From Nitrospinota bacterium (GTDB taxonomy: Bacteria > Tectomicrobia > Entotheonellia > J063): a stretch of DNA of 19,954 nucleotides. The translations under genes were made by a program, and so were the position numbers. This document shows positions 7,696-17,063 of this stretch, in pieces (position 1 is the first letter of the stretch; every line of letters begins with the position of its first letter). The stretch is taken from positions 1-19,954 of the forward strand of contig RFHZ01000189.1 of the NCBI GenBank assembly GCA_003696125.1. The letters are read 5' to 3'. The notes below the pieces were generated by a model. The model did not search any database, was not told the DNA's origin, and worked only from the letters and a program-made list of their open reading frames with translations.

Positions 7696-8505
7696 CTACC
7701 CTACCTTCAGAGTCTCTGTCTGCTGCACCATACCCCATCTGACCACCGTATATTTCTCGATCTGGTCCATGACCAGTCGCTCCATGACCACCCCGGTCAG
7801 GGCAATGGTCAGGATAGCAGCGATCATCAGCTCCATTTCGATGTCGAAATAGGACATGTAGATGGTCCACCCGATCCCGCCCGAGGTAGTTGCCGCCCCA
7901 AAGACCAGTTCCACGGCGATGGCGGCTCTCCAACTGCGTGCCCAGCTGATTTCAAAACCGGTGAGCAGATAGGGGAGGGCAGAGGGGAGCATGATCGAGG
8001 CCATCAAACGAACCCCTTTGAGGCCGATGTTCCTCCCCACCTCGAGATAGGTCTGGTGAACGGTTCTAAACCCGGTATAGCAGTTCAGGAAGAGCGGCCA
8101 GAGGGCCGAGTTTACAATGACGATGACGAGGCTCAAGGGACCGATCCCGAACCAGATGATGAGGAGGGGGAGGAGGGCAACGGAAGGGACGGGATGCATC
8201 ATGGCCAGGATCATCTCCAGGATGCTGGCGCAGGCCGGGGAGCGGATGGCGAGAAAGGTGAACAGGGCGGCAAGCCCTATGGAGATGCCCAGTCCATAAC
8301 CGATATAGAGGAGCGTGACCCCCAGCCGCCGGAGCAGGGTCATATATTCGGTACGCAACACGGCGAGGACACTGGAGAAAGAGGGGAAGAGCACGGCATT
8401 GACCAGGCGAGCACGGAAGAGGATTTCCCAGAGGAGAAGGAGGAAGAGGAGGAGAACCACCTGGGTTGCCGTCTTTCCTGTAAACAGTGTGTGCAATGTC
8501 TTCAT
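7696..8505 (-). CDS. NitT/TauT-type ABC transporter permease, second copy
   Basis: This 269-residue inner-membrane protein of the SsuC/TauC/NrtB family forms part of the channel of the importer encoded upstream. It has about six hydrophobic segments and the conserved coupling loop EVGRNIGLKGVRLM followed by IMLPSALPYLLTG. It is clearly similar to the permease gene just before it, and shares TYLEVGRNIGL, YTGFR and WARSWR. The chosen start, ATG 8505, lies two bases after the upstream TAA with a modest SD (AAGG). An in-frame ATG at 8529 would overlap the upstream gene by 22 bases and has no SD. Two different permeases suggest a heterodimeric channel where most relatives use one protein twice. 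Confidence 0.88.
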   Translation of the reverse strand: MKTLHTLFTGKTATQVVLLLFLLLLWEILFRARLVNAVLFPSFSSVLAVLRTEYMTLLRRLGVTLLYIGYGLGISIGLAALFTFLAIRSPACASILEMILAMMHPVPSVALLPLLIIWFGIGPLSLVIVIVNSALWPLFLNCYTGFRTVHQTYLEVGRNIGLKGVRLMASIMLPSALPYLLTGFEISWARSWRAAIAVELVFGAATTSGGIGWTIYMSYFDIEMELMIAAILTIALTGVVMERLVMDQIEKYTVVRWGMVQQTETLKVG

Positions 8506-8507
8506 GG

Positions 8508-9293
8508 TTACTGCCTTGCCATCCCCCATTTGACAATGGTGTGGCGTTCCAGTGTCTCAAAGAATCCCCGTTCCATCAGGACTCCGACGATGATGATGAC
8601 CAGAATCCCGGAAAGGATCTGGGAAAAATCGACGTACTGCAAGGCTTCGAAGATAAACCAGCCGATCCCTTCGGACTGGGAGGTCGTTCCAAAGACCATT
8701 TCTGCCGCCACCACGGTTCGCCAGCTCCGGGCCCAGGCCACTTTGAGTCCGGCCAGCAGGTAGGGGAGGGAAGCCGGGATCATCACCGCCCTGATCAGGT
8801 GGACCCCCCTGAGGCCGATGTTGCGGCCAACTTCCAGGTAGGTCTTGTGTACCGCCCGAAAGCCGGTGTAAGAATTGAGGAGCAGCGGCCACAGGCACGA
8901 GTTTACGGTCAGCGCCACCGTCCCCTGGAAGCCGATCCCTACCCAGATGATCACCAGGGGAATCATGGCCACCGAGGGCATCGGATGCATGATGGTGGTG
9001 ATCAGCTCCACCCCGTACGCCGCCCGTACCGAGAGGAAGGCCATCGTGTTCAGCAGGGCGGCCAGCACCAGGGAGATCAGTAAACCCATGGCGATCGCCT
9101 GCAGGGTGAAGTACATCTTCCAGAAGAGTTCCCCGGAGACGAGGAATTGCCAGAAGGCCTGGGCCACCACCCAGGGGGGAGGCATAAAGGTCTCTGTGGA
9201 GGAGTGGAGTGAGGCAAAAGCCCAGAGTACCAGTACGGTGAGGACAAATAGCCCTTGCGTCACACTCCGCCGGAGAAATGAGGAGGTCGGCAC
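8508..9293 (-). CDS. NitT/TauT-type ABC transporter permease, first copy
   Basis: This 261-residue inner-membrane protein is the first of two tandem permeases for nitrate/sulfonate/taurine-type import. The central segment MHPMPSVAMIPLVIIWVG and the coupling loop EVGRNIGLRGVHLI with VMIPASLPYLLAG are typical of SsuC/TauC relatives. It starts at GTG 9293. The SD (GAGGGAAGAG) overlaps the stop of the ATPase gene, which shows tight operon packing and suggests translational coupling. The substrate is not predictable, since this transporter class handles nitrate, sulfonates, taurine, thiamine precursors, aromatic acids and others. Confidence 0.9.
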   Translation of the reverse strand: MPTSSFLRRSVTQGLFVLTVLVLWAFASLHSSTETFMPPPWVVAQAFWQFLVSGELFWKMYFTLQAIAMGLLISLVLAALLNTMAFLSVRAAYGVELITTIMHPMPSVAMIPLVIIWVGIGFQGTVALTVNSCLWPLLLNSYTGFRAVHKTYLEVGRNIGLRGVHLIRAVMIPASLPYLLAGLKVAWARSWRTVVAAEMVFGTTSQSEGIGWFIFEALQYVDFSQILSGILVIIIVGVLMERGFFETLERHTIVKWGMARQ

Positions 9294-9305
9294 CGCTCTC
9301 TTCCC

Positions 9306-10061
9306 TCACTGTTTCAGAAGTGCAAAGAGGGTCTCCCAGAACTCGCCGAAGACCGGATCGCTCGGCAGACGGGGCCTGGACAGTGGATTATCGAAGATCT
9401 CCAGGATGCGTCCCGGATTGGTCCCGAACACGATGATACGCGTCCCCAGGATGATCGCCTCTTCGATGTTATGGGTGACAAAGATGATCGTCTTTTGGGT
9501 CGCTTCCCAGATGCGCAGCAATTCCTGCTGCAGCGTGGTACGGGTCTGCGCATCCACACTCCCAAACGGCTCATCCATGAGCAACACTTTGGGATCCAGG
9601 GCCAGAGCACGGGCAATGGCCACCCGCTGTTTCATGCCGCCGGAGAGTTGATGCGGGAAGGCCTGATCAAAATTCTCCTCCAACCCGACCATGCGCAGGT
9701 AACGCTTGGCCGTAGCCACCCGCTCCGCTTCGTTCTTGTAGAGTCGATTGATCTGCAGCGGATAGAGGACGTTTTTCAGGGTTGTCTTCCAGGGGAAGAG
9801 CTGGTTGAGATCCTGAAAGACCATGGCCCGATCCGGTCCCGGCTCGGTTACCCGTTCCCCATCCAGGAGCACCTCCCCTTCGGTCGGGTGCTCGAACCCG
9901 GCAATGAGTCGAAGGGTGGTCGATTTCCCACACCCGGAAGGACCGATGATACAGACAAAATCCCCGTCCTCCACCTGGAAGCTTACCCCTTGTAATGCCT
10001 GCACCGGAGGATGGTGAAAGCGCTTGCTGAGATTTCGTACCGTGAGTTTGGCTACTGACAT
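9306..10061 (-). CDS. NitT/TauT-type ABC transporter ATP-binding protein
   Basis: This 251-residue ATPase is of the SsuB/TauB/NrtD group. Walker A is GPSGCGKS (40-47), the Q-loop is VFQDLNQLFPW (81-91) with the family-typical LFPW, the signature is LSGGM (139-143), Walker B is VLLMDE (159-164), and the switch histidine is His197 in VTHNIEEA. ATG 10061 has SD AGAGGAAG. It follows the binding-protein gene by 54 bases and the permease gene begins 12 bases after its stop. It should drive both permeases. Confidence 0.94.
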   Translation of the reverse strand: MSVAKLTVRNLSKRFHHPPVQALQGVSFQVEDGDFVCIIGPSGCGKSTTLRLIAGFEHPTEGEVLLDGERVTEPGPDRAMVFQDLNQLFPWKTTLKNVLYPLQINRLYKNEAERVATAKRYLRMVGLEENFDQAFPHQLSGGMKQRVAIARALALDPKVLLMDEPFGSVDAQTRTTLQQELLRIWEATQKTIIFVTHNIEEAIILGTRIIVFGTNPGRILEIFDNPLSRPRLPSDPVFGEFWETLFALLKQ

Positions 10062-10080
10062 CTTCCTCTACCCAGACCTT

Positions 10081-10094
10081 TAGTGTCTAGTGTC
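10081..10094. repeat. Tandem 7-base repeat between binding-protein and ATPase genes
   Basis: TAGTGTC occurs twice in tandem (10081-10087 and 10088-10094), reading GACACTA twice on the coding (minus) strand, in the 54-base gap between the two genes. It may be chance; no hairpin or T-run accompanies it. Confidence 0.4.
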
Positions 10095-10115
10095 GGTTCC
10101 CTGTGCAGGAGAAGG

Positions 10116-11126
10116 TTACCGTTTTTGGGCTTCCTGGACCAGTTCGGGAAAGGCGAAGTCGCTGAGTCGAGTCGGTTTCCTCTTGATCAGCCCGATCTCG
10201 TACATGAAGTTCGCATACTCGAGCAGATCCTTTTCGATATCGTATGAGGAGACATCGTATTGGACTTCGGTCTTGAGCTGTTCCAGGGTCTCTTCTACCG
10301 ACATCTTGAGGGTAGGGGCCAGGATCTCAGCCGCCTCTCGCGGATGGCTGACCGCCCAGGCCGCCGCTTCGTTAAAGGCCTTGACCACCGCCTGGTATGC
10401 CTCGGGGTTCTCTTCGGCCCATTTCGTATTCACCACGACCTGCGAGTTGGGCATCCATCCTCCCGGATGCGGCCACAGGGCGGCAATCGACTTCATCCCC
10501 TTTTTCTTCTCCAGAATGGCGTAAGGAGGGCTGGTGATATGGGCATCGATCTGCTTGCTCAACAACGACTGGTAGGAGATAGGGTGTTTCATCTTCACGA
10601 TGTACTTATCGAGGATCTTGGGATCGTACCCGTGGTTTTTCAGGTACCATTGCAGGGCGATGTGATTCGAGCTGCCCGGTGCCGGGGCACCGATCTTAAA
10701 GCCCGACTTGGAGCGGGCCAGCTTCACGAAGTCGTGGATATCTTTTACCTCGGTATGATAGGTGACCAGCTCATGCTTGTACGCGGTCATGACATCGGCG
10801 GTCTTAACCGGTAGCCCTTTGGCCCATCCCTTGATAAAGGGGGCAAAACCGGAGATGCCGACATCCAGGCGACCGGTAGCGAGTGCCGTGCGGATATCGG
10901 CTCCTGAGGCAAAACGGGATTCCTGCACCTCCCATCCCGGCGCGTACTTCTCGATCAGCTTCTTCTGCACCACAATGGTGCTGATGGCACACCAGAGCCC
11001 ATACTGCTGGGCGACCCGCACCACCTTTTTGGCGGCAAACACTCTGGCCGGTGCTACCGTTACACCTCCCCAGATGAATATGGCCATGAGCAATAGCACA
11101 CAGAGATTCTTCGTCATGCGACGCAT
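10116..11126 (-). CDS. Periplasmic binding protein of NitT/TauT-type ABC importer
   Basis: This 336-residue SsuA/NMT1-like protein should capture the importer's substrate in the periplasm. Residues 1-32 form a signal peptide (MRRMTKN, hydrophobic core, ending VFAA before KK) with no lipobox. The mature part begins with a short strand (KVVRVAQQYG) and contains TALATGRLDVGISGFAPF and FKIGAPAPGSSNHIALQWYL, the two segments that shape the ligand cleft in this fold. ATG 11126 is chosen because AAAGGAGG stands just upstream; the frame is open 31 codons further, but that would bury both the SD and the signal peptide. It is the first gene of the importer operon. Confidence 0.9.
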   Translation of the reverse strand: MRRMTKNLCVLLLMAIFIWGGVTVAPARVFAAKKVVRVAQQYGLWCAISTIVVQKKLIEKYAPGWEVQESRFASGADIRTALATGRLDVGISGFAPFIKGWAKGLPVKTADVMTAYKHELVTYHTEVKDIHDFVKLARSKSGFKIGAPAPGSSNHIALQWYLKNHGYDPKILDKYIVKMKHPISYQSLLSKQIDAHITSPPYAILEKKKGMKSIAALWPHPGGWMPNSQVVVNTKWAEENPEAYQAVVKAFNEAAAWAVSHPREAAEILAPTLKMSVEETLEQLKTEVQYDVSSYDIEKDLLEYANFMYEIGLIKRKPTRLSDFAFPELVQEAQKR

Positions 11127-11227
11127 CGGGGCACCTCCTTTCCTGGCGGGTTGTTCGCCCCTGCCTTTCCCCTCCATGACGGATAATGATCGTCTCGAGT
11201 AAGGTTCATCTCTTCTCACTTTTTCCC

Positions 11228-11257
11228 TTCATACCACAGGAGATGAGGAGTGGTCAA
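11228..11257 (-). promoter_or_regulatory. Promoter for the NitT/TauT-type importer operon
   Basis: On the minus strand TTGACC (11257-11252), an 18-base spacer and TATGAA (11233-11228), with TGG before the -10 as an extended element, form a plausible sigma70 promoter. Transcription would begin near 11221, leaving a leader of about 95 bases before the binding-protein gene. Confidence 0.5.
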
Positions 11258-11326
11258 GAGAGAATTTGCCTCTTCTTCTCGAACTTCTCCCTGTTCGGTA
11301 CCCGGGCCAGAGCGATGGATTCTGGC

Positions 11327-11354
11327 TTGACATCCTCCCCCAGCCTGGTATCAT
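11327..11354 (+). promoter_or_regulatory. Promoter for the alcohol dehydrogenase and MFS operon
   Basis: TTGACA (11327-11332), a 16-base spacer and TATCAT (11349-11354, 5 of 6 matches) lie about 50 bases before the dehydrogenase ATG. It diverges from the importer promoter about 70 bases away. Confidence 0.6.
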
Positions 11355-11402
11355 CGAAGATAGCGGGAATACTGGTGCGGTGTGTTAGAAGAGGAGGTAG
11401 AG

Positions 11403-12506
11403 ATGAAAGGAAAGGCTGCCGTATTTACGGAGATTGGTAAACCGCTGGAGATTCGCGAATATCCGCTCCCCGAGGTGGAGCCGGATGCCATGCTCGTCCA
11501 GGTGACCCTGGCCAACATCTGTGGTTCAGATCTCCACTTCCTGAAGGGGCATGGACCAGGGGTGAAAGGGGGGATTCCCCAGATTTTGGGGCATGAGATG
11601 GTGGGAAAAGTCTATAAACTGGGGAAAAACTTCACCACCGATTCGCTGGGACGTCCGCTCCAGGAGGGGGATCGGATCGCCTATGCCTATTTCGTCCCCT
11701 GTGGCACCTGCTGGGCCTGTCTCAGCGGTACCGCTGCCTGTCCGAACCGCTACCGGTACTGGCTGGGGGTCTCCTGTGAGGAGCCTCCCTATTTTCGTGG
11801 TGCCTTTGCCCAGTACTACTACCTGCGCTCCGGGCAATGGGTCTTCAAGATCCCGGATGAACTCCCTGACGATGTCGTTTCCCCCATCAACTGCGCCCTG
11901 TCTGAGGTGATCTATGGCCTGCACAAGATCGGGATTGTCCTGGGAGATACGGTGGTGATCCAGGGGGCGGGAGGACTCGGGCTCTACGCCACGGCGGTAG
12001 CCAGGGAGATGGGAGCGGGCCAGGTCATCGTCATGGACAAGCTTCCTGCCCGCTTAGAGCTGGCCAAGGCGTTCGGGGCTGACCTGACGATCAATGTGGC
12101 CGAGGTAGGGGCAGAGGAGCGGAGGCAGATGGTGCTGGAGCGGACCGAGGGACGAGGAGCCGATGTGGTCGCCGAGTTTGTCGGCTCACCACAGGTGGTG
12201 GAAGAAGGGATCGAGATGCTCCGCTACGGGGGACGCTATCTCCTGATCGGGAATATCAATCTCGGCCTGAAAGGGGAGATCGATCCTGCCCAGCTGGTCC
12301 GGGCGACCCGTACCGTCATGGGGATCATCGTGTACGAGCCCTGGGTGATTGCCAGAGCCCTGCAATTCTTACAGCGCACCCAGCACAAGTATCCTTTTTC
12401 CCGGATCATTTCGCACAAATTTCCCCTGGAGGAGATCAACGAAGCCCTCGAGTTTGCCCGTCAGGGCAAATCGATCCGTACCTCTCTGCTACCCCATAGT
12501 TCCTAA
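11403..12506 (+). CDS. Zinc-dependent medium-chain alcohol dehydrogenase
   Basis: This 367-residue cytoplasmic oxidoreductase belongs to the MDR family. Catalytic zinc ligands are Cys40 (ICGSDLH), His64 and Glu65 (LGHE), and Cys164 (NCALSEV). A structural zinc site is formed by Cys100, Cys103, Cys106 and Cys113; the last gap is six residues where seven is usual. The nucleotide-binding loop is GAGGLG (188-193), and Asp212 at the end of the second strand (VIVMDK) suggests NAD+ over NADP+. The ATG at 11403 has SD GAGGAGG; an in-frame TTG at 11382 would bury it. An MFS gene follows after 18 bases. Substrate is not evident; polyol, amino-alcohol and simple alcohol dehydrogenases share these features. 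Confidence 0.9.
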   Translation: MKGKAAVFTEIGKPLEIREYPLPEVEPDAMLVQVTLANICGSDLHFLKGHGPGVKGGIPQILGHEMVGKVYKLGKNFTTDSLGRPLQEGDRIAYAYFVPCGTCWACLSGTAACPNRYRYWLGVSCEEPPYFRGAFAQYYYLRSGQWVFKIPDELPDDVVSPINCALSEVIYGLHKIGIVLGDTVVIQGAGGLGLYATAVAREMGAGQVIVMDKLPARLELAKAFGADLTINVAEVGAEERRQMVLERTEGRGADVVAEFVGSPQVVEEGIEMLRYGGRYLLIGNINLGLKGEIDPAQLVRATRTVMGIIVYEPWVIARALQFLQRTQHKYPFSRIISHKFPLEEINEALEFARQGKSIRTSLLPHSS

Positions 12507-12524
12507 AGGGAAAAGGTCTGGATC

Positions 12525-14138
12525 TTGCCACAAGAGCCGAACATACGGGAAAAGCGTTCCTGGCCCCTGCGGGCCACCCTTGCTCCAGAGAGTCCCCTGT
12601 ACAAATGGTGGATCATGATTGCCCTGATGAGTGGAGTGCTCACCAACTCCCTCATCATGGGCACGGTCAACATCGCCTTACCCAAGATGATGACCACCTT
12701 GCGGGTCAATGTGGAGACGGTGCAGTGGGTGGTGACCGTGTTCATGATCACCCGTACCGTGACCATGCCCCTGGTGGGATGGTTAGGGACCCTTTTAGGA
12801 AACCGGGCCCTCTATCTCTCCAGCCTGGGACTGTACGTTATTGCTTCCTTTCTCTGCAGCATCTCCTGGAGCATCGAATCGCTGATCTTCTTCCGCTTTC
12901 TGCAGGGGATCGGGGCCGGCCCTCTCTTCCCCATGGCTATGGCCATCCTCTACGAGACCTTTCCTTCGGAACAGCGGGGTCTTTCGATGGGGGTCTTGAT
13001 GTTCGGCCTCTCCTTTGGTCCGGCCATCGGCCCCTCCGTAGGCGGGTATCTCATCGAGTACCTGAGCTGGCGAGCCATCTTTTACATCAACATCCCGGCC
13101 GGACTCGTCGGGCTACTGCTGGCCGGAATGCTCCTCCCCAAAACGCAGCGGGCAAAGAGCGTTTCTCTCGACGCCTTGGGCCTGCTCTCCCTGACCCTCT
13201 GCCTGGTCCCCCTCCTGCTCGCCTTGAGTCAGGGACGAAGAGAGGGATGGACCTCTGAGTATATCTTGACCCTTTTGGGTATAGCGATCCTCTCCCTGAT
13301 CGTGTTTGTTTTTGTGGAGCTTCATACTGCCAACCCGTTGATCGATCTCTCGGTCTTCCGCCGTCTCTCCTTCGCCATGGTCTGTCTCGTTACCTCGCTG
13401 AACAGCATGGCCAACTTCGGCCTCAACTTCCTCACCGCCCTCTTTGTCCAACAGGCCCTCCACTACCCTCCAGCTCTGGCCGGCCTCATCCTGCTGCCCG
13501 GAGCGATTGTGTGGGGAATCACCTCCCTCTTCTCCGGCCGGCTCTCCGATATCGTAGAACCCCGTATCATCGTGGTCTCCGGTCTGGTTTTTTCGGCTAT
13601 GGTGGCCTATTTCTTTACCTTCACCAATCCCTGGACCAGCACCAGCCTGCTGGTAGGCCTCCTGGTGCTGCGCAGCTTTACCCGGGGATGCATCCTCTCC
13701 CCGCTGATGAACGCCTTTGTCAGCAACCTGCCCAGCGATAAGGTGCGCATGGGCACCGGTCTGCGTGGCCTGCTAAACGGGGTAGGGGGGACATTTGGGG
13801 TGGCCGCCATCGGCGCGCTGCTGGAGCGACGCCAGATTGTGCATGCCATCGCTTACGGGGAGGACCAGCAGCTCTATCCCCTGGGCACCGCGGAGATGAC
13901 CAGCCGGGTCCAGCACTATCTGCTGCAGTCTGGGGAGGCAGGACTCCTGCCCAGAAAGACCGCTTCGATCTTACACACACGCCTGATGGAGGAAGCAACC
14001 CTGACCGCGTACCACGACTGCTTCCTCACCATTGCCCTCCTCTCCCTCAGCACCGTCCTGCCTACCCTCTTGATCCGGCGCTCTCTCCCTTCTGCTCCCT
14101 CCTCTCAGAGCAAGGATCCGACCGAGACAAAGACCTGA
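12525..14138 (+). CDS. MFS exporter, DHA2 (EmrB/QacA-like) family
   Basis: This 537-residue inner-membrane protein should be a proton-driven exporter with about 14 membrane helices. A cytoplasmic lead of about 27 residues is followed by the first helix at about 28-50. The loop after the second helix carries a degenerate motif A (GWLGTLLGNRALYL, 85-98). Helix 5 has the antiporter motif C (GLSFGPAIGPSVGGYL, 161-176). FFRFLQGIGAGPLFPM (122-137) is also typical of DHA2 exporters. Translation probably starts at TTG 12525: it is the first possible start after the upstream gene's in-frame TAA, and AAAAGG stands before it. The next ATG (12615) would cut into the first helix. It is cotranscribed with the dehydrogenase; cargo is unknown, and no MarR/TetR regulator or membrane-fusion gene is adjacent. 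Confidence 0.88.
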   Translation: MPQEPNIREKRSWPLRATLAPESPLYKWWIMIALMSGVLTNSLIMGTVNIALPKMMTTLRVNVETVQWVVTVFMITRTVTMPLVGWLGTLLGNRALYLSSLGLYVIASFLCSISWSIESLIFFRFLQGIGAGPLFPMAMAILYETFPSEQRGLSMGVLMFGLSFGPAIGPSVGGYLIEYLSWRAIFYINIPAGLVGLLLAGMLLPKTQRAKSVSLDALGLLSLTLCLVPLLLALSQGRREGWTSEYILTLLGIAILSLIVFVFVELHTANPLIDLSVFRRLSFAMVCLVTSLNSMANFGLNFLTALFVQQALHYPPALAGLILLPGAIVWGITSLFSGRLSDIVEPRIIVVSGLVFSAMVAYFFTFTNPWTSTSLLVGLLVLRSFTRGCILSPLMNAFVSNLPSDKVRMGTGLRGLLNGVGGTFGVAAIGALLERRQIVHAIAYGEDQQLYPLGTAEMTSRVQHYLLQSGEAGLLPRKTASILHTRLMEEATLTAYHDCFLTIALLSLSTVLPTLLIRRSLPSAPSSQSKDPTETKT

Positions 14139-14183
14139 AGGCGTTGACAGGGCAGAAGATACCCATCCGGGCAGGGGGCATTG

Positions 14184-14218
14184 GGAGGGTACCATACCTG
14201 CGGATGGTGGTACCCTCC
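14184..14218 (+). terminator. Hairpin terminator after the MFS gene
   Basis: Perfect 11-base arms GGAGGGTACCA (14184-14194) and TGGTACCCTCC (14208-14218) with a 13-base loop are followed by GTTCTCTTT on the plus strand. It lies between the convergent MFS and aconitase genes. On the minus strand no T-run follows, so it serves mainly the plus-strand operon, though the hairpin could also protect the aconitase mRNA end. Confidence 0.65.
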
Positions 14219-14226
14219 GTTCTCTT

Positions 14227-16977
14227 TCAGGCCGTGGCCAACTGCCGCAGTACCGCCTGCAGGATTCCACCGTGCCGGTAGTACTCGATCTCCACCGGGG
14301 AATCGAGTCGGGCAATGGCCGTGAAGGTCTGGACAGCTCCTCCCGCTTTTTTCACCCGGACCGTGACCTCCTGCCGTGGCTGCAGGTCGGTGGCAATCCC
14401 CACGATGTCGTACTCCTCCTCTCCGGTCAGCCCCAGGGATTCGGCATTCTGTCCGGGTTGGAACTGGAGGGGGAGCACACCCATGCCGACCAGATTACTG
14501 CGATGGATCCGCTCATAGCTCTCGGCCAGAACCGCCTTGACCCCGAGCAATGCGGTCCCTTTGGCTGCCCAATCCCGGGAGGAACCGGTACCATACTCCT
14601 TGCCGGCAATGACCAGGAGAGGGATCTGCTCTGCCTGGTAACGCATCGCCGCCTCGTACACGCTCAATGTCTCTCCACTCGGGAAGTGGATGGTCCAGCC
14701 TCCCTCTCTGTCCACCAGGCGGTTACGCAGCCGGATGTTGCCAAAGGTTCCCCGCATCATCACCTCATGATTTCCCCGCCGGCTGCCAAAGGAGTTGAAC
14801 TCGGCCGGGGATACTCCCAGCGAGATCAGGTACTGTCCGGCCGGGCTCTCTACCGGGATCGCGCCGGCCGGGGAGATATGATCGGTAGTGACCGAATCCC
14901 CGAGCAGGGCCAGTACCCGGGCTCCCTGGATGTCTTGCAGTGGGGGTACCTCGAGCGTCATGCTGGTAAAGAAGGGGGGATTCTGCACATAGGTAGAGGC
15001 CGGATTCCAGGCGTACAGCTCCCCTTCTGGTACCGGAAGGGCGTTCCATTCGGCATTACCGGTGAGCACGTTCTCATACTGGTGACGGAACAGTTCCGGA
15101 TCCATGGCACGATGCAGGATCTTGCGGACCTCTTCCTGGGTCGGCCAGATATCACGCAGATAGACCGGCCGTCCGTTCGGATCGTGTCCCAGCGGCTCAT
15201 GTTCCATGTCGATATCGACCGTACCGGCCAGGGCATAGGCCACAACCAGGGGAGGAGAGGCGAGGTAGTTGGCCCGCGTCAGAGGGTTGACCCGTCCCTC
15301 AAAGTTGCGATTGCCGCTGAGCACGGCGGCCACAACCAGGTCATGCTCCCTGACCGCCTGGGCAACCGATTCTGGGAGAGGGCCGCTGTTCCCGATACAG
15401 GTGGTGCAGCCGTATCCAACCACATGGAAGCGGAGCGCTTCCAGATAGGGGAGCAGACCGGTCGATTTCAGATATTCGGTGACCACACGTGAGCCCGGAG
15501 CCAGGCTCGTCTTGACATGAGGAGAGACGCTCAACCCCCGCTCCACCGCTTTCTTGGCCAGCAGGCCGGCTCCCAGCATTACCGAGGGGTTGGAGGTATT
15601 GGTACAACTGGTGATGGCGGCAATGACCACCGCACCATGGGTCAGGGATACCTCGCGACCGTCTAAGGCAACCCTGACCTGGGAGGCACTATACAGGTTA
15701 CGGCGCTGCGGCTGGCGTTCGCTAACAGGTTGAACCTCCTCCTGGCTTCCGGCCACCTGCCGGCCAAAGGCCTGTTGCATGGCCTGACAGAAGCTTTGTT
15801 TCATCTCTCGCAGCGGCACCCGGTCTTGGGGACGACGTGGCCCGGCAAGACTCGGCTCCACCCGTTCCAGGGGAAACTCGAGCATTTCGGTATAGAGCGG
15901 ATCTGGGGTGGCATCGGTGCGGAAAAGTCCCTGCTCCTTGGTGTACCGTTCGACCAGGTCGATCAGGTCCTGATCCCGGCCACTACCCCGCAGGTAGCGT
16001 AAGGTTTCGTCATCTACCGGGAAAAAGCCCATGGTGGCCCCATATTCCGGTGCCATGTTGGCGAGGGTGGCCCGGTCAGGAAGACTCAGACTGCTCAGGC
16101 CCGGACCGAAGAACTCGACAAACTTGCCGACCACCCCATGCTGGCGGAGCAGTTGCGTGATGCTTAACACCAGGTCGGTGGCGGTGGCACCGTCTGGAAG
16201 CTGTCCGGTGAGCTTTACCCCCACCACCGATGGGGTGAGCATGTAGTACGGTTGTCCCAGCATCACCGCTTCCGCCTCGATGCCCCCCACTCCCCAGCCG
16301 AGTACACCCAGGCCGTTGATCATGGTGGTATGGCTATCCGTCCCCAATAAGGTGTCGGGAAAGGCAATGGTCTCTCCATTCTCTGACCGGGTCTGCACCA
16401 CGCGGGCCAGGTACTCCAGGTTTACCTGGTGGACGATACCGGTGGAGGGAGGGACGACGCGGAAGTTGGCAAAAGCCTGCTGTCCCCAGCGGAGGAATTC
16501 GTATCGTTCCCGGTTGCGCTCGAACTCCCGCTGCGCATTGAAGAAGAGGGCATCGGCCGAGCCGAAGTAGTCGACCTGGACGGAGTGATCGATGACCAGA
16601 TCTACCGGGATCAAGGGGTTGATGCGTGAGGGGTCTCCACCCAGCCGGGCCAGGGCATCACGCATGGCAGCGAGGTCAACAATGGCGGGTAGACCGGTAA
16701 AGTCTTGCAGGAGAACACGAGCCGGGAGGAAAGGGAGTTCGCGTTGCTCCGGCTGTTGTGCCTTCCACTGGGACAGGGTCACCACATCCTCTTCCCGGAT
16801 AAACCGCCCCCCACAGTGTCGCAGTAGACTCTCTAAAAGCACCTTGATCGAGAAGGGGAGGTGGGCCAGAGAGGAGAATCCCTCCTTCTCCAGCCGGCCC
16901 AAAGAGAAGATGGTGACCGGGCCGGCACTGCTTTCCAAACGATGCCTTGCGCCAAAAGGATTCTGCGGTGTCTGCAT
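14227..16977 (-). CDS. acnA: Aconitate hydratase A
   Basis: This 916-residue cytoplasmic enzyme isomerises citrate to isocitrate through cis-aconitate in the TCA cycle. It is of the AcnA/IRP1 type, slightly longer than the roughly 890-residue E. coli enzyme. Cluster cysteines are Cys458 ([10 protein letters not shown]), Cys524 and Cys527 ([13 protein letters not shown]), with the same 66- and 3-residue spacing as E. coli AcnA. Other signatures are [10 protein letters not shown] (130-139), [13 protein letters not shown] (212-224), and in the C-terminal swivel domain [27 protein letters not shown] and [15 protein letters not shown] divergent segment at about 370-440 (rich in R, Q and P) carries the extra length. 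SD AAGGAGG lies eight bases before ATG 16977. It stands alone, without citrate synthase or isocitrate dehydrogenase beside it. Confidence 0.97.
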   Translation of the reverse strand: MQTPQNPFGARHRLESSAGPVTIFSLGRLEKEGFSSLAHLPFSIKVLLESLLRHCGGRFIREEDVVTLSQWKAQQPEQRELPFLPARVLLQDFTGLPAIVDLAAMRDALARLGGDPSRINPLIPVDLVIDHSVQVDYFGSADALFFNAQREFERNRERYEFLRWGQQAFANFRVVPPSTGIVHQVNLEYLARVVQTRSENGETIAFPDTLLGTDSHTTMINGLGVLGWGVGGIEAEAVMLGQPYYMLTPSVVGVKLTGQLPDGATATDLVLSITQLLRQHGVVGKFVEFFGPGLSSLSLPDRATLANMAPEYGATMGFFPVDDETLRYLRGSGRDQDLIDLVERYTKEQGLFRTDATPDPLYTEMLEFPLERVEPSLAGPRRPQDRVPLREMKQSFCQAMQQAFGRQVAGSQEEVQPVSERQPQRRNLYSASQVRVALDGREVSLTHGAVVIAAITSCTNTSNPSVMLGAGLLAKKAVERGLSVSPHVKTSLAPGSRVVTEYLKSTGLLPYLEALRFHVVGYGCTTCIGNSGPLPESVAQAVREHDLVVAAVLSGNRNFEGRVNPLTRANYLASPPLVVAYALAGTVDIDMEHEPLGHDPNGRPVYLRDIWPTQEEVRKILHRAMDPELFRHQYENVLTGNAEWNALPVPEGELYAWNPASTYVQNPPFFTSMTLEVPPLQDIQGARVLALLGDSVTTDHISPAGAIPVESPAGQYLISLGVSPAEFNSFGSRRGNHEVMMRGTFGNIRLRNRLVDREGGWTIHFPSGETLSVYEAAMRYQAEQIPLLVIAGKEYGTGSSRDWAAKGTALLGVKAVLAESYERIHRSNLVGMGVLPLQFQPGQNAESLGLTGEEEYDIVGIATDLQPRQEVTVRVKKAGGAVQTFTAIARLDSPVEIEYYRHGGILQAVLRQLATA

Positions 16978-17045
16978 AAAACGATTCCTCCTTTTCCACG
17001 AGATCCATACGATGGTGATGACTGATGGTACACAGCCCTACCCTA

Positions 17046-17063
17046 CTACATAATCTACATAAT
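17046..17063. repeat. Tandem 9-base repeat upstream of aconitase
   Basis: CTACATAAT is repeated directly in tandem (17046-17054 and 17055-17063), reading ATTATGTAG twice toward aconitase, about 70-90 bases before its start. This AT-rich stretch is where a promoter would be expected, but I see no convincing -35/-10 pair. It could be part of the promoter or a binding site spaced close to one helical turn. Confidence 0.4.

Noticed and set aside
7627-8763. Long plus-strand open frame (378 codons), very rich in Asp, Glu, Gly and Gln
   Set aside because: It is antisense to the dehydrogenase start and two permeases. Hydrophobic codons read backwards give such acidic, low-complexity frames; it has no family features.
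14144-14149. TTGACA after the MFS gene
   Set aside because: No -10-like box lies 16-18 bases downstream, and a terminator follows.
14272-15492. Plus-strand open frame of 406 codons
   Set aside because: It lies wholly antisense within aconitase, whose motifs are unmistakable.
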